Source: an uncultured Fretibacterium sp.
GTDB taxonomy: Bacteria > Synergistota > Synergistia > Synergistales > Aminobacteriaceae
Assembly (NCBI GenBank): GCA_946186205.1
Contig: CAMHMH010000001.1
Location: forward strand, 124,001 to 188,000
Length of the DNA: 64,000 bases
Direction: 5' to 3'
Shown: in pieces, positions 10,068-17,280 of the stretch
How positions within the stretch are numbered: position 1 is the first letter of the stretch
Layout: each line of letters opens with the position of its first letter
Notes under the pieces: generated by a model
What the model saw: the letters and a program-made list of their open reading frames with translations, nothing else
Told to the model about the DNA's origin: nothing
Database searches by the model: none
Made by a program: the position numbers and the translations under genes

Positions 10068-10694
10068 CTAAAATTTTTTGGTGATCTCAATCTTAATGCT
10101 GCCTTTGTTGATTCCGACTTTCACGTCATCAGCAACATTTGCGATTATTGACTTCTCAAGCTCATCATATGAGTCTGAGTCTTCTTCCTTCTTTGCTTCT
10201 ACGTCCTCCTTGTACTTGCTCATTGACCATGCGTAAAGGGCATCCGTCATTCCGTCGTCAGGGACTCCGATTGCCCCGTAAGGCATCATCCCCGTGCCGT
10301 ATTCAGCCTGAATCGCAAAGCTCTCCTCAATGCCATAAATACCGGCCTCAATCATTGAGCGTATCTTGTCCATTATTCCGAGCTGCGCAGAATTTTTCCC
10401 GCTCGTTGATACTGAGATAAGTTCCTGCTGTTTCGGGTAATCAAGCTCAGACTGCGCGTCAAGATGAAGTGTGCATGACTTCTCTTCAGCCTCAAGCCAG
10501 AAATCCGCGCTGAAATTTCCCGCAATCGTCCGCACCATGCTGAACATTTCCTCCGCAAGCAAACGCATTCTGAGACGGTCCTTCGCTGAAATCTTCATGA
10601 AGCCCGCTGTCTGTTCCGCAACTGTGAGAGCGTGTTCCATTCCTGAACCTGTGTTTGAGATTTTTACTTTCTCGCTTGTTACTTTTTGTATCAA
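10068..10694 (-). CDS. Cytoplasmic RsbW-like (degenerate GHKL ATPase) protein heading the SBP-like operon
   Basis: This 208-residue product has no signal peptide or membrane segment. Its N-terminal part (about 1-80) resembles anti-sigma kinases of the RsbW/SpoIIAB type: MEHALTVAEQTAGF, a helix RLRMRLLAEEMFSMV, then a strand pair FWLEAEEKSCTLHL. The asparagine of the usual N-box is absent and no clear glycine-rich lid is visible, so ATP binding is doubtful. The middle and the acidic Lys/Glu stretch (about 160-185) are unassigned. A TTG start is used, with AGGAAGG seven bases before it. Being first in an operon with four periplasmic binding-like proteins, it may be part of a signalling set; that is inference. 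Confidence 0.55.
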   Translation of the reverse strand: MIQKVTSEKVKISNTGSGMEHALTVAEQTAGFMKISAKDRLRMRLLAEEMFSMVRTIAGNFSADFWLEAEEKSCTLHLDAQSELDYPKQQELISVSTSGKNSAQLGIMDKIRSMIEAGIYGIEESFAIQAEYGTGMMPYGAIGVPDDGMTDALYAWSMSKYKEDVEAKKEEDSDSYDELEKSIIANVADDVKVGINKGSIKIEITKKF

Positions 10695-10851
10695 TTTTTT
10701 TCACCTTCCTGTGATTTGATATTTTACCAAAGGCAATATGAGCTTGTACTTTTGACTCGTAAAAGTTAAAAGTGTTTATGCCGCGCAAAAATTCACCTGC
10801 TGTTACGGAATGAAAAATGTAAACTCATTCTTACAGCCTCAAATTGAAATG

Positions 10852-10919
10852 GCCGATTCGCTTTCAGACTCTTAAGAACAGATTCGCCGATTCGCTTTCA
10901 GGACTCTCAAAAGCAAACC
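10852..10919. repeat. Two tandem 34-bp units upstream of the DUF362 gene
   Basis: GCCGATTCGCTTTCAG occurs at 10852 and again at 10886, each followed by a GACTCT-type stretch. The GATTCG and GACTC elements recall the 53-bp array at 1454-1665. It lies between two divergent genes in a 276-bp gap that otherwise shows only AT-rich sequence and ribosome sites. Confidence 0.7.
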
Positions 10920-10970
10920 GCTGTAATAAAATTGAAACGCTCAAAAAATTATGAGAGGGGAAAAATTTTC

Positions 10971-12044
10971 ATGTCAAAGATCTACAACATATACGGAACA
11001 GACTCGCACTCAATGACTCTCTCTCTTCTGGAAAAAATTGACGCAGTGAGTCTCGTGCCTTCAGGAGCAAATATAGTCCTCAAACCTAATCTTGTAGTCG
11101 CAGGCTCGCCCGACAACGGAGCAACGACTCACGCTGGTGTCCTCTCAGGCTGCATAGAATATTTCCGGGACAGCGGGATTAACGACATCACTATAGCTGA
11201 GGGAAGCTGGGTAGGAGCGCAGACTCTTCCGGCCATGAAACGAGCGGGATATGATGAAGTTTGCAGACGGTATAACGTTCCTTTTGTTGACCTGAAGCAC
11301 GACAAGACACGGAAAGTTGACTCACCTATAGGGCCTCTTGAGATTTGCTCTCTTGCACTTGACGCGGGATTTCTTGTGAATCTTCCAGTCTTGAAGGGAC
11401 ATTGCCAGACGAAAATGACATGTGCATTGAAGAACCTGAAGGGGTGTCTGCCTGACAAAGAGAAGAGTCGCTTTCACGCTTTGGGACTCACGCGGCCTAT
11501 TGCGGCATTGGGCACTGTGCTTAAGCCGGGACTGATTGTTGTTGACAGCATATGCGGGGATCTTGACTTTGAGGAGGGCGGGAAACCAGTGCACACTAAC
11601 AGAATGTTTTGCGGGACTGATCCTGTCATGATTGACTCATATGGGGCGAGCCTGATGGGTCTTGACTTGTTCAGCGTGCCATATATACAGGTTGCGGAGA
11701 AATGGGGAGCAGGGACAACGAAATTTTCACCTAAAGACATAATCAGCCTGAATGACCCTGAAAGCGCGGGGAAATATCCGAGTCCATCGGGAAGAGTCGC
11801 ACATCTCGCAAAAAATGTTCGCGAGGACTCTGCGTGTTCGTCATGCTATGCTGCTTTAATTCGTGCGCTTCACACAGAAAGCAAGGGGCGTGATGAGGAG
11901 ATATATATCGGACAGGGCTGGCGGGGGAAAAATATTCCTGACGGTGCTTTAGGGATTGGGCGTTGCTGTTCGTCAGCAAAAAGAAACGTTAAGGGCTGCC
12001 CTCCGAGTGCAAGGAGTATAGCGGAAATGTTTCAGCGGGGGTAA
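10971..12044 (+). CDS. DUF362 family protein
   Basis: The ATG at 10971 is chosen because GAGAGGGG lies nine bases before it; an in-frame start 39 bases upstream has no ribosome site. The 357-residue protein matches DUF362: NIVLKPNLV near the start, a TIAEGSW motif, then LVNLPVLKGHCQTKMTCALKN, SICGDLDFEEGG and a GTDPVMIDSYG motif. DUF362 proteins are often linked to iron-sulfur proteins but their activity is unclear. The C-terminus holds several cysteines (ACSSC, GRCCSS, KGC), which could bind metal or a cluster; the usual fused 4Fe-4S ferredoxin motif is absent. A terminator follows. Confidence 0.8.
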   Translation: MSKIYNIYGTDSHSMTLSLLEKIDAVSLVPSGANIVLKPNLVVAGSPDNGATTHAGVLSGCIEYFRDSGINDITIAEGSWVGAQTLPAMKRAGYDEVCRRYNVPFVDLKHDKTRKVDSPIGPLEICSLALDAGFLVNLPVLKGHCQTKMTCALKNLKGCLPDKEKSRFHALGLTRPIAALGTVLKPGLIVVDSICGDLDFEEGGKPVHTNRMFCGTDPVMIDSYGASLMGLDLFSVPYIQVAEKWGAGTTKFSPKDIISLNDPESAGKYPSPSGRVAHLAKNVREDSACSSCYAALIRALHTESKGRDEEIYIGQGWRGKNIPDGALGIGRCCSSAKRNVKGCPPSARSIAEMFQRG

Positions 12045-12100
12045 AATACAAGGTCGCAAAATTGTGCATCGAAGTTAGTTATCCTTCCCCCTTAAAATTC

Positions 12101-12147
12101 GCGCAGTGTCAGAAAAGGAATGAAGAATCCGGCACTGCGTGTTTTTT
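12101..12147. terminator. Terminator between the DUF362 gene and the NfeD-type gene
   Basis: CGCAGTG (about 12102-12108) pairs with CACTGCG (about 12133-12139) and is followed by six T. The two flanking genes converge on it, so it could serve both. Confidence 0.65.
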
Positions 12148-12177
12148 GTTCTGTGAAAATTTTTGAGAATGTGAAAG

Positions 12178-13467
12178 TTATTCTTTTGCTGAAATTATGA
12201 GTGTCATACCGTCGATGGCCTTCACAGTTCCTTCATGGCCTACGGGAATTGTTTCTTCAGTTTCAGACTTAGCCCGCCAGATTTCGCCGCGGCATTTCAC
12301 CTGCCCTGTAACATTCGCGCCAACGTCAGAAATTATTTCAACGGTGAGTCCAATCATGCCCTGCCTGCCTGTTGAGACTTTTCGCCTGAGTCCCTTCACG
12401 ATGAAATAGGCCATGAGTCCGAAACATATACCGAGCGCAATAGCAATCCCGGCGATGAATGTCATTGAGATTTGCAGAAGCTCTCCTCCCGGCGCACGGA
12501 ACAAGAACACACCGCCGAGGCACATAACAGGAATCCCAAGAAGCATTAAGACTCCCGAAGCACCCGCGATTAAGTCAGCACACATTAAGATTATCCCTGC
12601 GATGACCAGAATAACCCCGGCCCAGTTGAACGGAAGCATTTTGAGACCGATAGCACCAAGCAGCAACATAACGCCGCCGGTTGTGCCGAGAATGAATCCT
12701 CCGGGCGTTATGACCTCAAAGAATATCGCCATCATTCCGCCGGATAATAACAAGTACGCGATTTCGGGACTCGATACGAACTGAATGATTTGCTCCGTGA
12801 ATGACATGCTGACTCTTGAGACTGTAATCTCACCGTCAAGAATAATTCTGAGAGACTGCGAGCCGTTTGTGACTCTTCTTCCTGATACGGCCTTAATGAG
12901 TGAATTAATGTCGCCCGCGATGATGTCGATTGCTCCTTCTCGTAAAGCCTCGTCAGCGGTGAGTGAAATACTTTCGGTGATCATTAATTCTGCGGTGTCA
13001 ACGTTGCGTCCTCTGAGCTGAACGACTGAACGCATTTGAGCTTTGAGATCATTCATCACCTTTTTGTTCATGTCGCCTTCGGGTATGTTCTCGCCGCCTC
13101 CTGTAACGGGATGAGCCGCGCCGATGTTAGTGCCTGGGGACATGGCTGCGATGTGTGCTGACTGAACGATGAAAGCTCCCGCGCTTGCTGCCCTTCCGCC
13201 GGGTGGAATCCATACAGCAACCGGGACTTGAGACGACAATATAGACTGAACGATTCCGCGCATTGCCTCAACGAGTCCGCCGGGCGTGTCGAGCTGAAAG
13301 ATGATGAGTGAGTCGCCGTTAAGCTCTGACTGCCTTATGGTGTCGCGCACAAATTCTTCCATCTGTACGCCGACTGTGCCGGATAATTCTGCGAGTGTTA
13401 CGGATGATTTTGCGTCTGCGGGTAATGTGAAAAGTAATAGCGTTAGTGTGAGCAGAAATTTTTTCAT
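12178..13467 (-). CDS. Membrane-bound ClpP-class serine protease, NfeD family (long form)
   Basis: The 429-residue product has a signal peptide (1-20), a ClpP/SDH-like protease domain (about 25-210), four or five membrane helices (about 230-365) and a C-terminal OB-fold NfeD domain. The protease part shows LDTPGGLVEAM and the nucleophile region GRAASAGAFI, where the serine attacks the peptide; the lysine partner is expected further on. Long NfeD proteins cleave hydrophobic C-termini of partners such as stomatin-like proteins at the membrane. No stomatin gene is adjacent. Its ATG overlaps the stop of the upstream Sel1-repeat gene (ATGA), so translation is coupled. Confidence 0.9.
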   Translation of the reverse strand: MKKFLLTLTLLLFTLPADAKSSVTLAELSGTVGVQMEEFVRDTIRQSELNGDSLIIFQLDTPGGLVEAMRGIVQSILSSQVPVAVWIPPGGRAASAGAFIVQSAHIAAMSPGTNIGAAHPVTGGGENIPEGDMNKKVMNDLKAQMRSVVQLRGRNVDTAELMITESISLTADEALREGAIDIIAGDINSLIKAVSGRRVTNGSQSLRIILDGEITVSRVSMSFTEQIIQFVSSPEIAYLLLSGGMMAIFFEVITPGGFILGTTGGVMLLLGAIGLKMLPFNWAGVILVIAGIILMCADLIAGASGVLMLLGIPVMCLGGVFLFRAPGGELLQISMTFIAGIAIALGICFGLMAYFIVKGLRRKVSTGRQGMIGLTVEIISDVGANVTGQVKCRGEIWRAKSETEETIPVGHEGTVKAIDGMTLIISAKE

Positions 13468-14174
13468 GTTCTCAAAGCCTCCTGTATCTCACGCAATCTC
13501 TCTTGAAGCCGCTGAAGTTTCTCTTGTGCAGTTTTCTCGCCTTGTTCTGCTGCTAAACGATACCATTTTGCTGCCTCAACATAATTTTTCTCCAATCCTC
13601 CCAATCCATTCTGATAGGCATTGCCGAGATTGCATTGCGCTTTTGCATGTCCCTGTTCAGCCGCCAGCCTATACCACTTAACCGACTCGGCGTAATCCTT
13701 TGGAAGGCTGGTCTTGCCGCTGTAGTATGCGTTGCCAAGAAAATATTGTGCAGTGGAATATCCCTTCTCCGCAGCTTTCCTATACCACCTGAAGGCTTCT
13801 GTATAATCCTGTTTGACTCCTAAGCCTTTGTAGTAAGCGTTGCCCAAGTTATGCATAGCAAAAACATACTCTTGCTCTGCAGCTCTTCTGTACCATTTAA
13901 CGGCTTCCTTGTAATTCTTGTCCTTGTAATAATTATTGGCGAGCTTGTACTGCGCGGCTGCATTTCCATCTTCTGCCTTCTTTTTAATTTCAATCAAGTT
14001 TTTCTCACTCTTAAGACGCTCAAGCTCTGCTAACTGCGCTTCTATTTCCGGGTTTAATTTGCTATTCTTCAAGCCTTTACACCAGCTGAACAGGGACTTG
14101 AATGGTTCTATTAAGGGTTTTAGAACTTCAAAAATTGACGCAAGCCCCCTTAGAAACTCAATGAACGTACCCAT
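13464..14174 (-). CDS. Sel1-like repeat protein
   Basis: This protein of about 236 residues is chosen to start at the ATG at 14174, nine bases after AAGGGG. A short hydrophobic/amphipathic N-terminus (FIEFLRGLASIFEVL) is followed by a charged helix. Four Sel1-like repeats of about 36-38 residues follow, each with the pattern A-x-YxLGNAYY-G and A-x-KWYRLAAEQG. A basic coiled helix ends the protein. Sel1 repeats form alpha-solenoids that scaffold protein complexes. Coupling to the NfeD protease gene suggests it might present or bind that enzyme's partner; this is inference. Confidence 0.85.
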   Translation of the reverse strand: MGTFIEFLRGLASIFEVLKPLIEPFKSLFSWCKGLKNSKLNPEIEAQLAELERLKSEKNLIEIKKKAEDGNAAAQYKLANNYYKDKNYKEAVKWYRRAAEQEYVFAMHNLGNAYYKGLGVKQDYTEAFRWYRKAAEKGYSTAQYFLGNAYYSGKTSLPKDYAESVKWYRLAAEQGHAKAQCNLGNAYQNGLGGLEKNYVEAAKWYRLAAEQGEKTAQEKLQRLQERLREIQEALRT

Positions 14175-14257
14175 TGTACACAACCCCTTATCTTACGAAA
14201 AAAGTTATTATGAAGTATCTCATGACGCGCTTATAATTTCCCCCGCAAAACAATCTA

Positions 14258-15580
14258 CTACTCCTTGTCTTTTCCCCTCCAGAACGTACGAATCGGAGTC
14301 CCAGTGAAATCTTCAAGCTCACGAATCTTATTCTTCACGTGATTCTCAAAGCCGTTATTCACAAGCGCAGGATTGTTCACGAAAAATATAAACGTCGGCG
14401 GCTCACCCTCTGCCTGCGAACAGTAATACACCTTCAGAGTCCGTCCCTTTCTGTCTGAGGGCAAACGGTCAAACGCTAACACATCACGCATGAGTCTGTT
14501 GAGCTGATTCGTCGCGATATGTTTCTTGCGGTTGCTGTTGATTGCGATTGCTGACTGCAAAATTTTTCCCACGCCGCGACCGCTTAATGCTGACGTGAAT
14601 ATTACAGGCGCGTAACTCAGGAACGGCATCTCATCGCGTATCTTCCTCGTTATCTCGTCCGCTTTCTTGTTCCCGCTCATCAAGTCCCATTTGTTGACGG
14701 CGATTATTATTCCCTTGCCTTTTCTCACTACATGCCCGGCGATTCTCTTGTCCTGATCCGTGCAAGGGTCTTGAGCGTCCATCAGCAGAAGCGCAACATC
14801 TGAACGATCAACCGCCGCCAGCGTCCTCACGAATGAATAGTATTCCAAATCACCGTCAAATTTCGCGCGCCGTCTGAGTCCCGCCGTATCTATTATCCTG
14901 AATCTTTGCCCGTCAATCTCTGCGCGTGTGTCTACAGGGTCTCTTGTCGTCCCGGCAATCGGACTCACTAGCGAGCGTTCAGAGCCAAGAATCTTATTGA
15001 GCATTGATGACTTTCCTACGTTAGGTTTGCCAGCGATTATTATTTTTATTTCGTCAGAGTCAGAATCATCATCATCATTTTCATCTGAAGGAAGGACATC
15101 AACAACAGCATCAAGAAGTTCATACAGTCCACGCTTATGCACCGCGCTTATAGGGATAACGTTCTCAAAGCCTAATATATATGCCTCGTTCGCAATGTCA
15201 TCATGCTTAGGGTCATCGAGTTTATTCACAGCGACAATAACAGGCTTGTTACCCGAACGCCGTATGAACTCTGCAATATCTTCATCAGACCCGGTAACGC
15301 CAGCTTTACCGTCAACAAGAAAGATCACTGCGTCGCATTCCCTCACAGCCGACTCAACATGAGACTTTATCCCCGCGCTGAAGTCTGAGTCCTCGCCGAA
15401 TATCCCGCCCGTGTCAACAACGTAGAAATTTCGCCCGCCGTATTCGCATTCTCCGTATAACCTGTCGCGAGTCACCCCGGGCATGTCGTCAACAATCGCA
15501 TCTTTTGTCCCGGTCAGACGGTTGAATAGTGATGACTTTCCCGCATTCGGACGGCCTATTATCGCTACGATTCCTGACAT
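14258..15580 (-). CDS. der: Ribosome biogenesis GTPase Der (EngA)
   Basis: The 440-residue protein has two GTPase domains in tandem and a C-terminal KH-like domain. G1 motifs GRPNAGKSS and GKPNVGKSS, the G3 motifs DTGG and DTAG, and NKxD motifs (NKLD, NKWD) are all visible. An acidic linker (DENDDDDSDSDE) separates the GTPase domains. Der binds the 50S subunit late in assembly and is usually essential. It begins two bases after the asparaginase-like gene, so the two are probably cotranscribed. Confidence 0.97.
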   Translation of the reverse strand: MSGIVAIIGRPNAGKSSLFNRLTGTKDAIVDDMPGVTRDRLYGECEYGGRNFYVVDTGGIFGEDSDFSAGIKSHVESAVRECDAVIFLVDGKAGVTGSDEDIAEFIRRSGNKPVIVAVNKLDDPKHDDIANEAYILGFENVIPISAVHKRGLYELLDAVVDVLPSDENDDDDSDSDEIKIIIAGKPNVGKSSMLNKILGSERSLVSPIAGTTRDPVDTRAEIDGQRFRIIDTAGLRRRAKFDGDLEYYSFVRTLAAVDRSDVALLLMDAQDPCTDQDKRIAGHVVRKGKGIIIAVNKWDLMSGNKKADEITRKIRDEMPFLSYAPVIFTSALSGRGVGKILQSAIAINSNRKKHIATNQLNRLMRDVLAFDRLPSDRKGRTLKVYYCSQAEGEPPTFIFFVNNPALVNNGFENHVKNKIRELEDFTGTPIRTFWRGKDKE

Positions 15581-15582
15581 GA

Positions 15583-16569
15583 TTACTGCCTCCCCGCTAT
15601 GTAGTCTGACAACGCAGAGCCTTCAAGACCCGCCGACATTCCTACAGCAAGTTTTATTCGAGCCTGGTACGGTGATAACATTCCGCCGTTAATGAGTCCC
15701 ATTTCGAGCAGCTGAGCCGCGCTTCCCTCGTAATTTTCCGTCGCCTGTACAATTCCGTCAGGGTATCGAGATGTCAGCACTATGGGAAAATTTGACTTCA
15801 TCAATTTACGCAGCATAGGAACCCATGAGCTTGGCACATCTCCGTCACCAAGTCCCGAAACCACAAGCCCGTCAATCTCTTCAAACCTCTTGTCAAGAAC
15901 CGCACGCAATATCACATCACCATCACCCAATGACGCGACAATCACAGGTATGTTACGCGCTAAAGGCTCTGCCATCTTCTGAATGTATCGATGACGAGGA
16001 AACCTCAGCGAGATGTAATTGCCTGAAGGCTGGCTGAAGACTCCTAACGGCGACTCAGGGAATGCAAGAAGCCCGGCCCGGTTGAAGTTTGAGATTCTCA
16101 GGACATCAGCAGGTGCATATATAGCGTCCTGTATGCAGATCAATGCGCCCTTCCCTGTGCAGAGTCCCGACAACGCTGCCCGGATTGACTGAGTCAGTCT
16201 CATGGCCGTCTCGCTGTTCTGAGTCCCGGCGTTGAAGATTGAGCTCGTGAATATCAGCGGAGGATTCAAATCCCAAACCAAGTCAGCAAAATACGCAAGC
16301 TCCGCCAATAACGGAATCCCGCACGTAACAACTACTCCCCTCGCACCGTCATCATGCACATATCCCCGCACCATGCTGATTAATTCTCCGCACATCCTCA
16401 AGGTGTAATTGCTCACAGGCTGGCAGCTCCATTGCTGAAACACTACATGATCTTTCACATCATCGGGCAATAATGCGTACAATTCTTCCTCTTTTAACTC
16501 TGAGCCGTCCTGACGCTGCACTATTCTTCCTCCCGCTAACAATACTACTATTTTGTCTCTGTTCTCCAT
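15583..16569 (-). CDS. Asparaginase-like protein lacking the catalytic threonines
   Basis: The 328-residue protein follows the bacterial L-asparaginase fold order. Where active enzymes have (T)GGTI near residue 15 it has AGGRI. Where they have VTHGTDTLEETAYFLDL it has VTCGIPLLAELAYFADL (residues 81-97). Both nucleophile/triad motifs are therefore changed (T to R; H-G-T-D-T to C-G-I-P-L) while the scaffold residues around them remain. It is unlikely to hydrolyse asparagine by the known mechanism. It could bind a ligand or protein, or be a divergent enzyme. The gene lies directly ahead of der and has a strong GGGAGG ribosome site. Confidence 0.7.
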   Translation of the reverse strand: MENRDKIVVLLAGGRIVQRQDGSELKEEELYALLPDDVKDHVVFQQWSCQPVSNYTLRMCGELISMVRGYVHDDGARGVVVTCGIPLLAELAYFADLVWDLNPPLIFTSSIFNAGTQNSETAMRLTQSIRAALSGLCTGKGALICIQDAIYAPADVLRISNFNRAGLLAFPESPLGVFSQPSGNYISLRFPRHRYIQKMAEPLARNIPVIVASLGDGDVILRAVLDKRFEEIDGLVVSGLGDGDVPSSWVPMLRKLMKSNFPIVLTSRYPDGIVQATENYEGSAAQLLEMGLINGGMLSPYQARIKLAVGMSAGLEGSALSDYIAGRQ

Positions 16570-16586
16570 TGATATAACCTCCCTAA

Positions 16587-16619
16587 AGAATAATACCCTC
16601 CCGATTCTCTCAGGAGGGC
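16587..16619 (-). terminator. Terminator after the LUD gene
   Basis: On the minus strand CCCTCC and GGGAGGG form a 6-7 bp stem followed by a T-rich TATTATTCTTT. It separates the TPR-LUD unit from the asparaginase-like-der unit. Confidence 0.6.
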
Positions 16620-16632
16620 TTGAAACTTTCTG

Positions 16633-17280
16633 CTAGTATCCTAAATCTTCACCGACAATTATCACGTGATAATCCCGGCCCTTCACGGCTTCTTCAAGTA
16701 TCAGAATTGCACGGCACATTGAGTCATCGTCCCCCGCCGCTGAGCAGTTCACACAATGCCCGGCCTTTACGCACGCTGTCTCTACGTTCTGCCGTATCGC
16801 GTTGGGAATCGTCGCTGACTTTGCGCGTTTGAGTCCGTCCTCAAGGTCAAACGCTAACTTGTTGATGCCTATCACGAACAGCACAAGCCCGTTGCCCCAG
16901 GCCATTCCCGCGACTCGGTTGCCGGTTCCGTCAATGTTGATGATTCGCCCGTCTCTTGTTACTGCATTCGCGCTCGTCAAAAATACATCCGCTGTGTTCT
17001 CCCGGAATCTTGCGGCTCTGCGTTCCTCGTTCGACATTTTCCCCCAGTGCTGAAAGACCGTGTTGCCTCTCGCCTTGAGCGCGTCCAATGCTCCGATGTC
17101 TCTCACTGTGATCGTGCCGGGGATTCCTACAGTTGCGCCTTCCGGGATTATCTCCATGACTCTCTTCAGTGCCTCTTCACTTGTCGCGACATATTCAGCT
17201 CCGAAACCCCTGCGCTTCAGTGCCTTCACAATGTCATTGCCGATGATTTCATTTGCTCGTATTACGTTTTCGTGTACCAT
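16633..17280 (-). CDS. LUD domain protein (lactate utilisation LutC/YkgG-like)
   Basis: The 215-residue protein is a single LUD (DUF162) domain: GATVGIPGTITVRDIGALDAL, VFLTSANAVTRDGRIINIDGTGNRVA and NVVIxGxNK-type VLFVIGINKLAF are recognisable. A cysteine group (CVKAGHCVNC) lies near residue 170. LUD proteins occur in LutABC lactate oxidases, but lutA and lutB are not present here, and stand-alone LUD proteins have unknown roles. The start codon follows the stop of the upstream TPR gene directly (TAGATG). Confidence 0.85.
   Translation of the reverse strand: MVHENVIRANEIIGNDIVKALKRRGFGAEYVATSEEALKRVMEIIPEGATVGIPGTITVRDIGALDALKARGNTVFQHWGKMSNEERRAARFRENTADVFLTSANAVTRDGRIINIDGTGNRVAGMAWGNGLVLFVIGINKLAFDLEDGLKRAKSATIPNAIRQNVETACVKAGHCVNCSAAGDDDSMCRAILILEEAVKGRDYHVIIVGEDLGY

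Noticed and set aside
12413-12784. Plus-strand ORF of 123 codons
   Set aside because: It is antisense to the membrane part of the NfeD gene.
14928-15362. Plus-strand ORF of 144 codons
   Set aside because: It is antisense to der, whose motifs are unambiguous.
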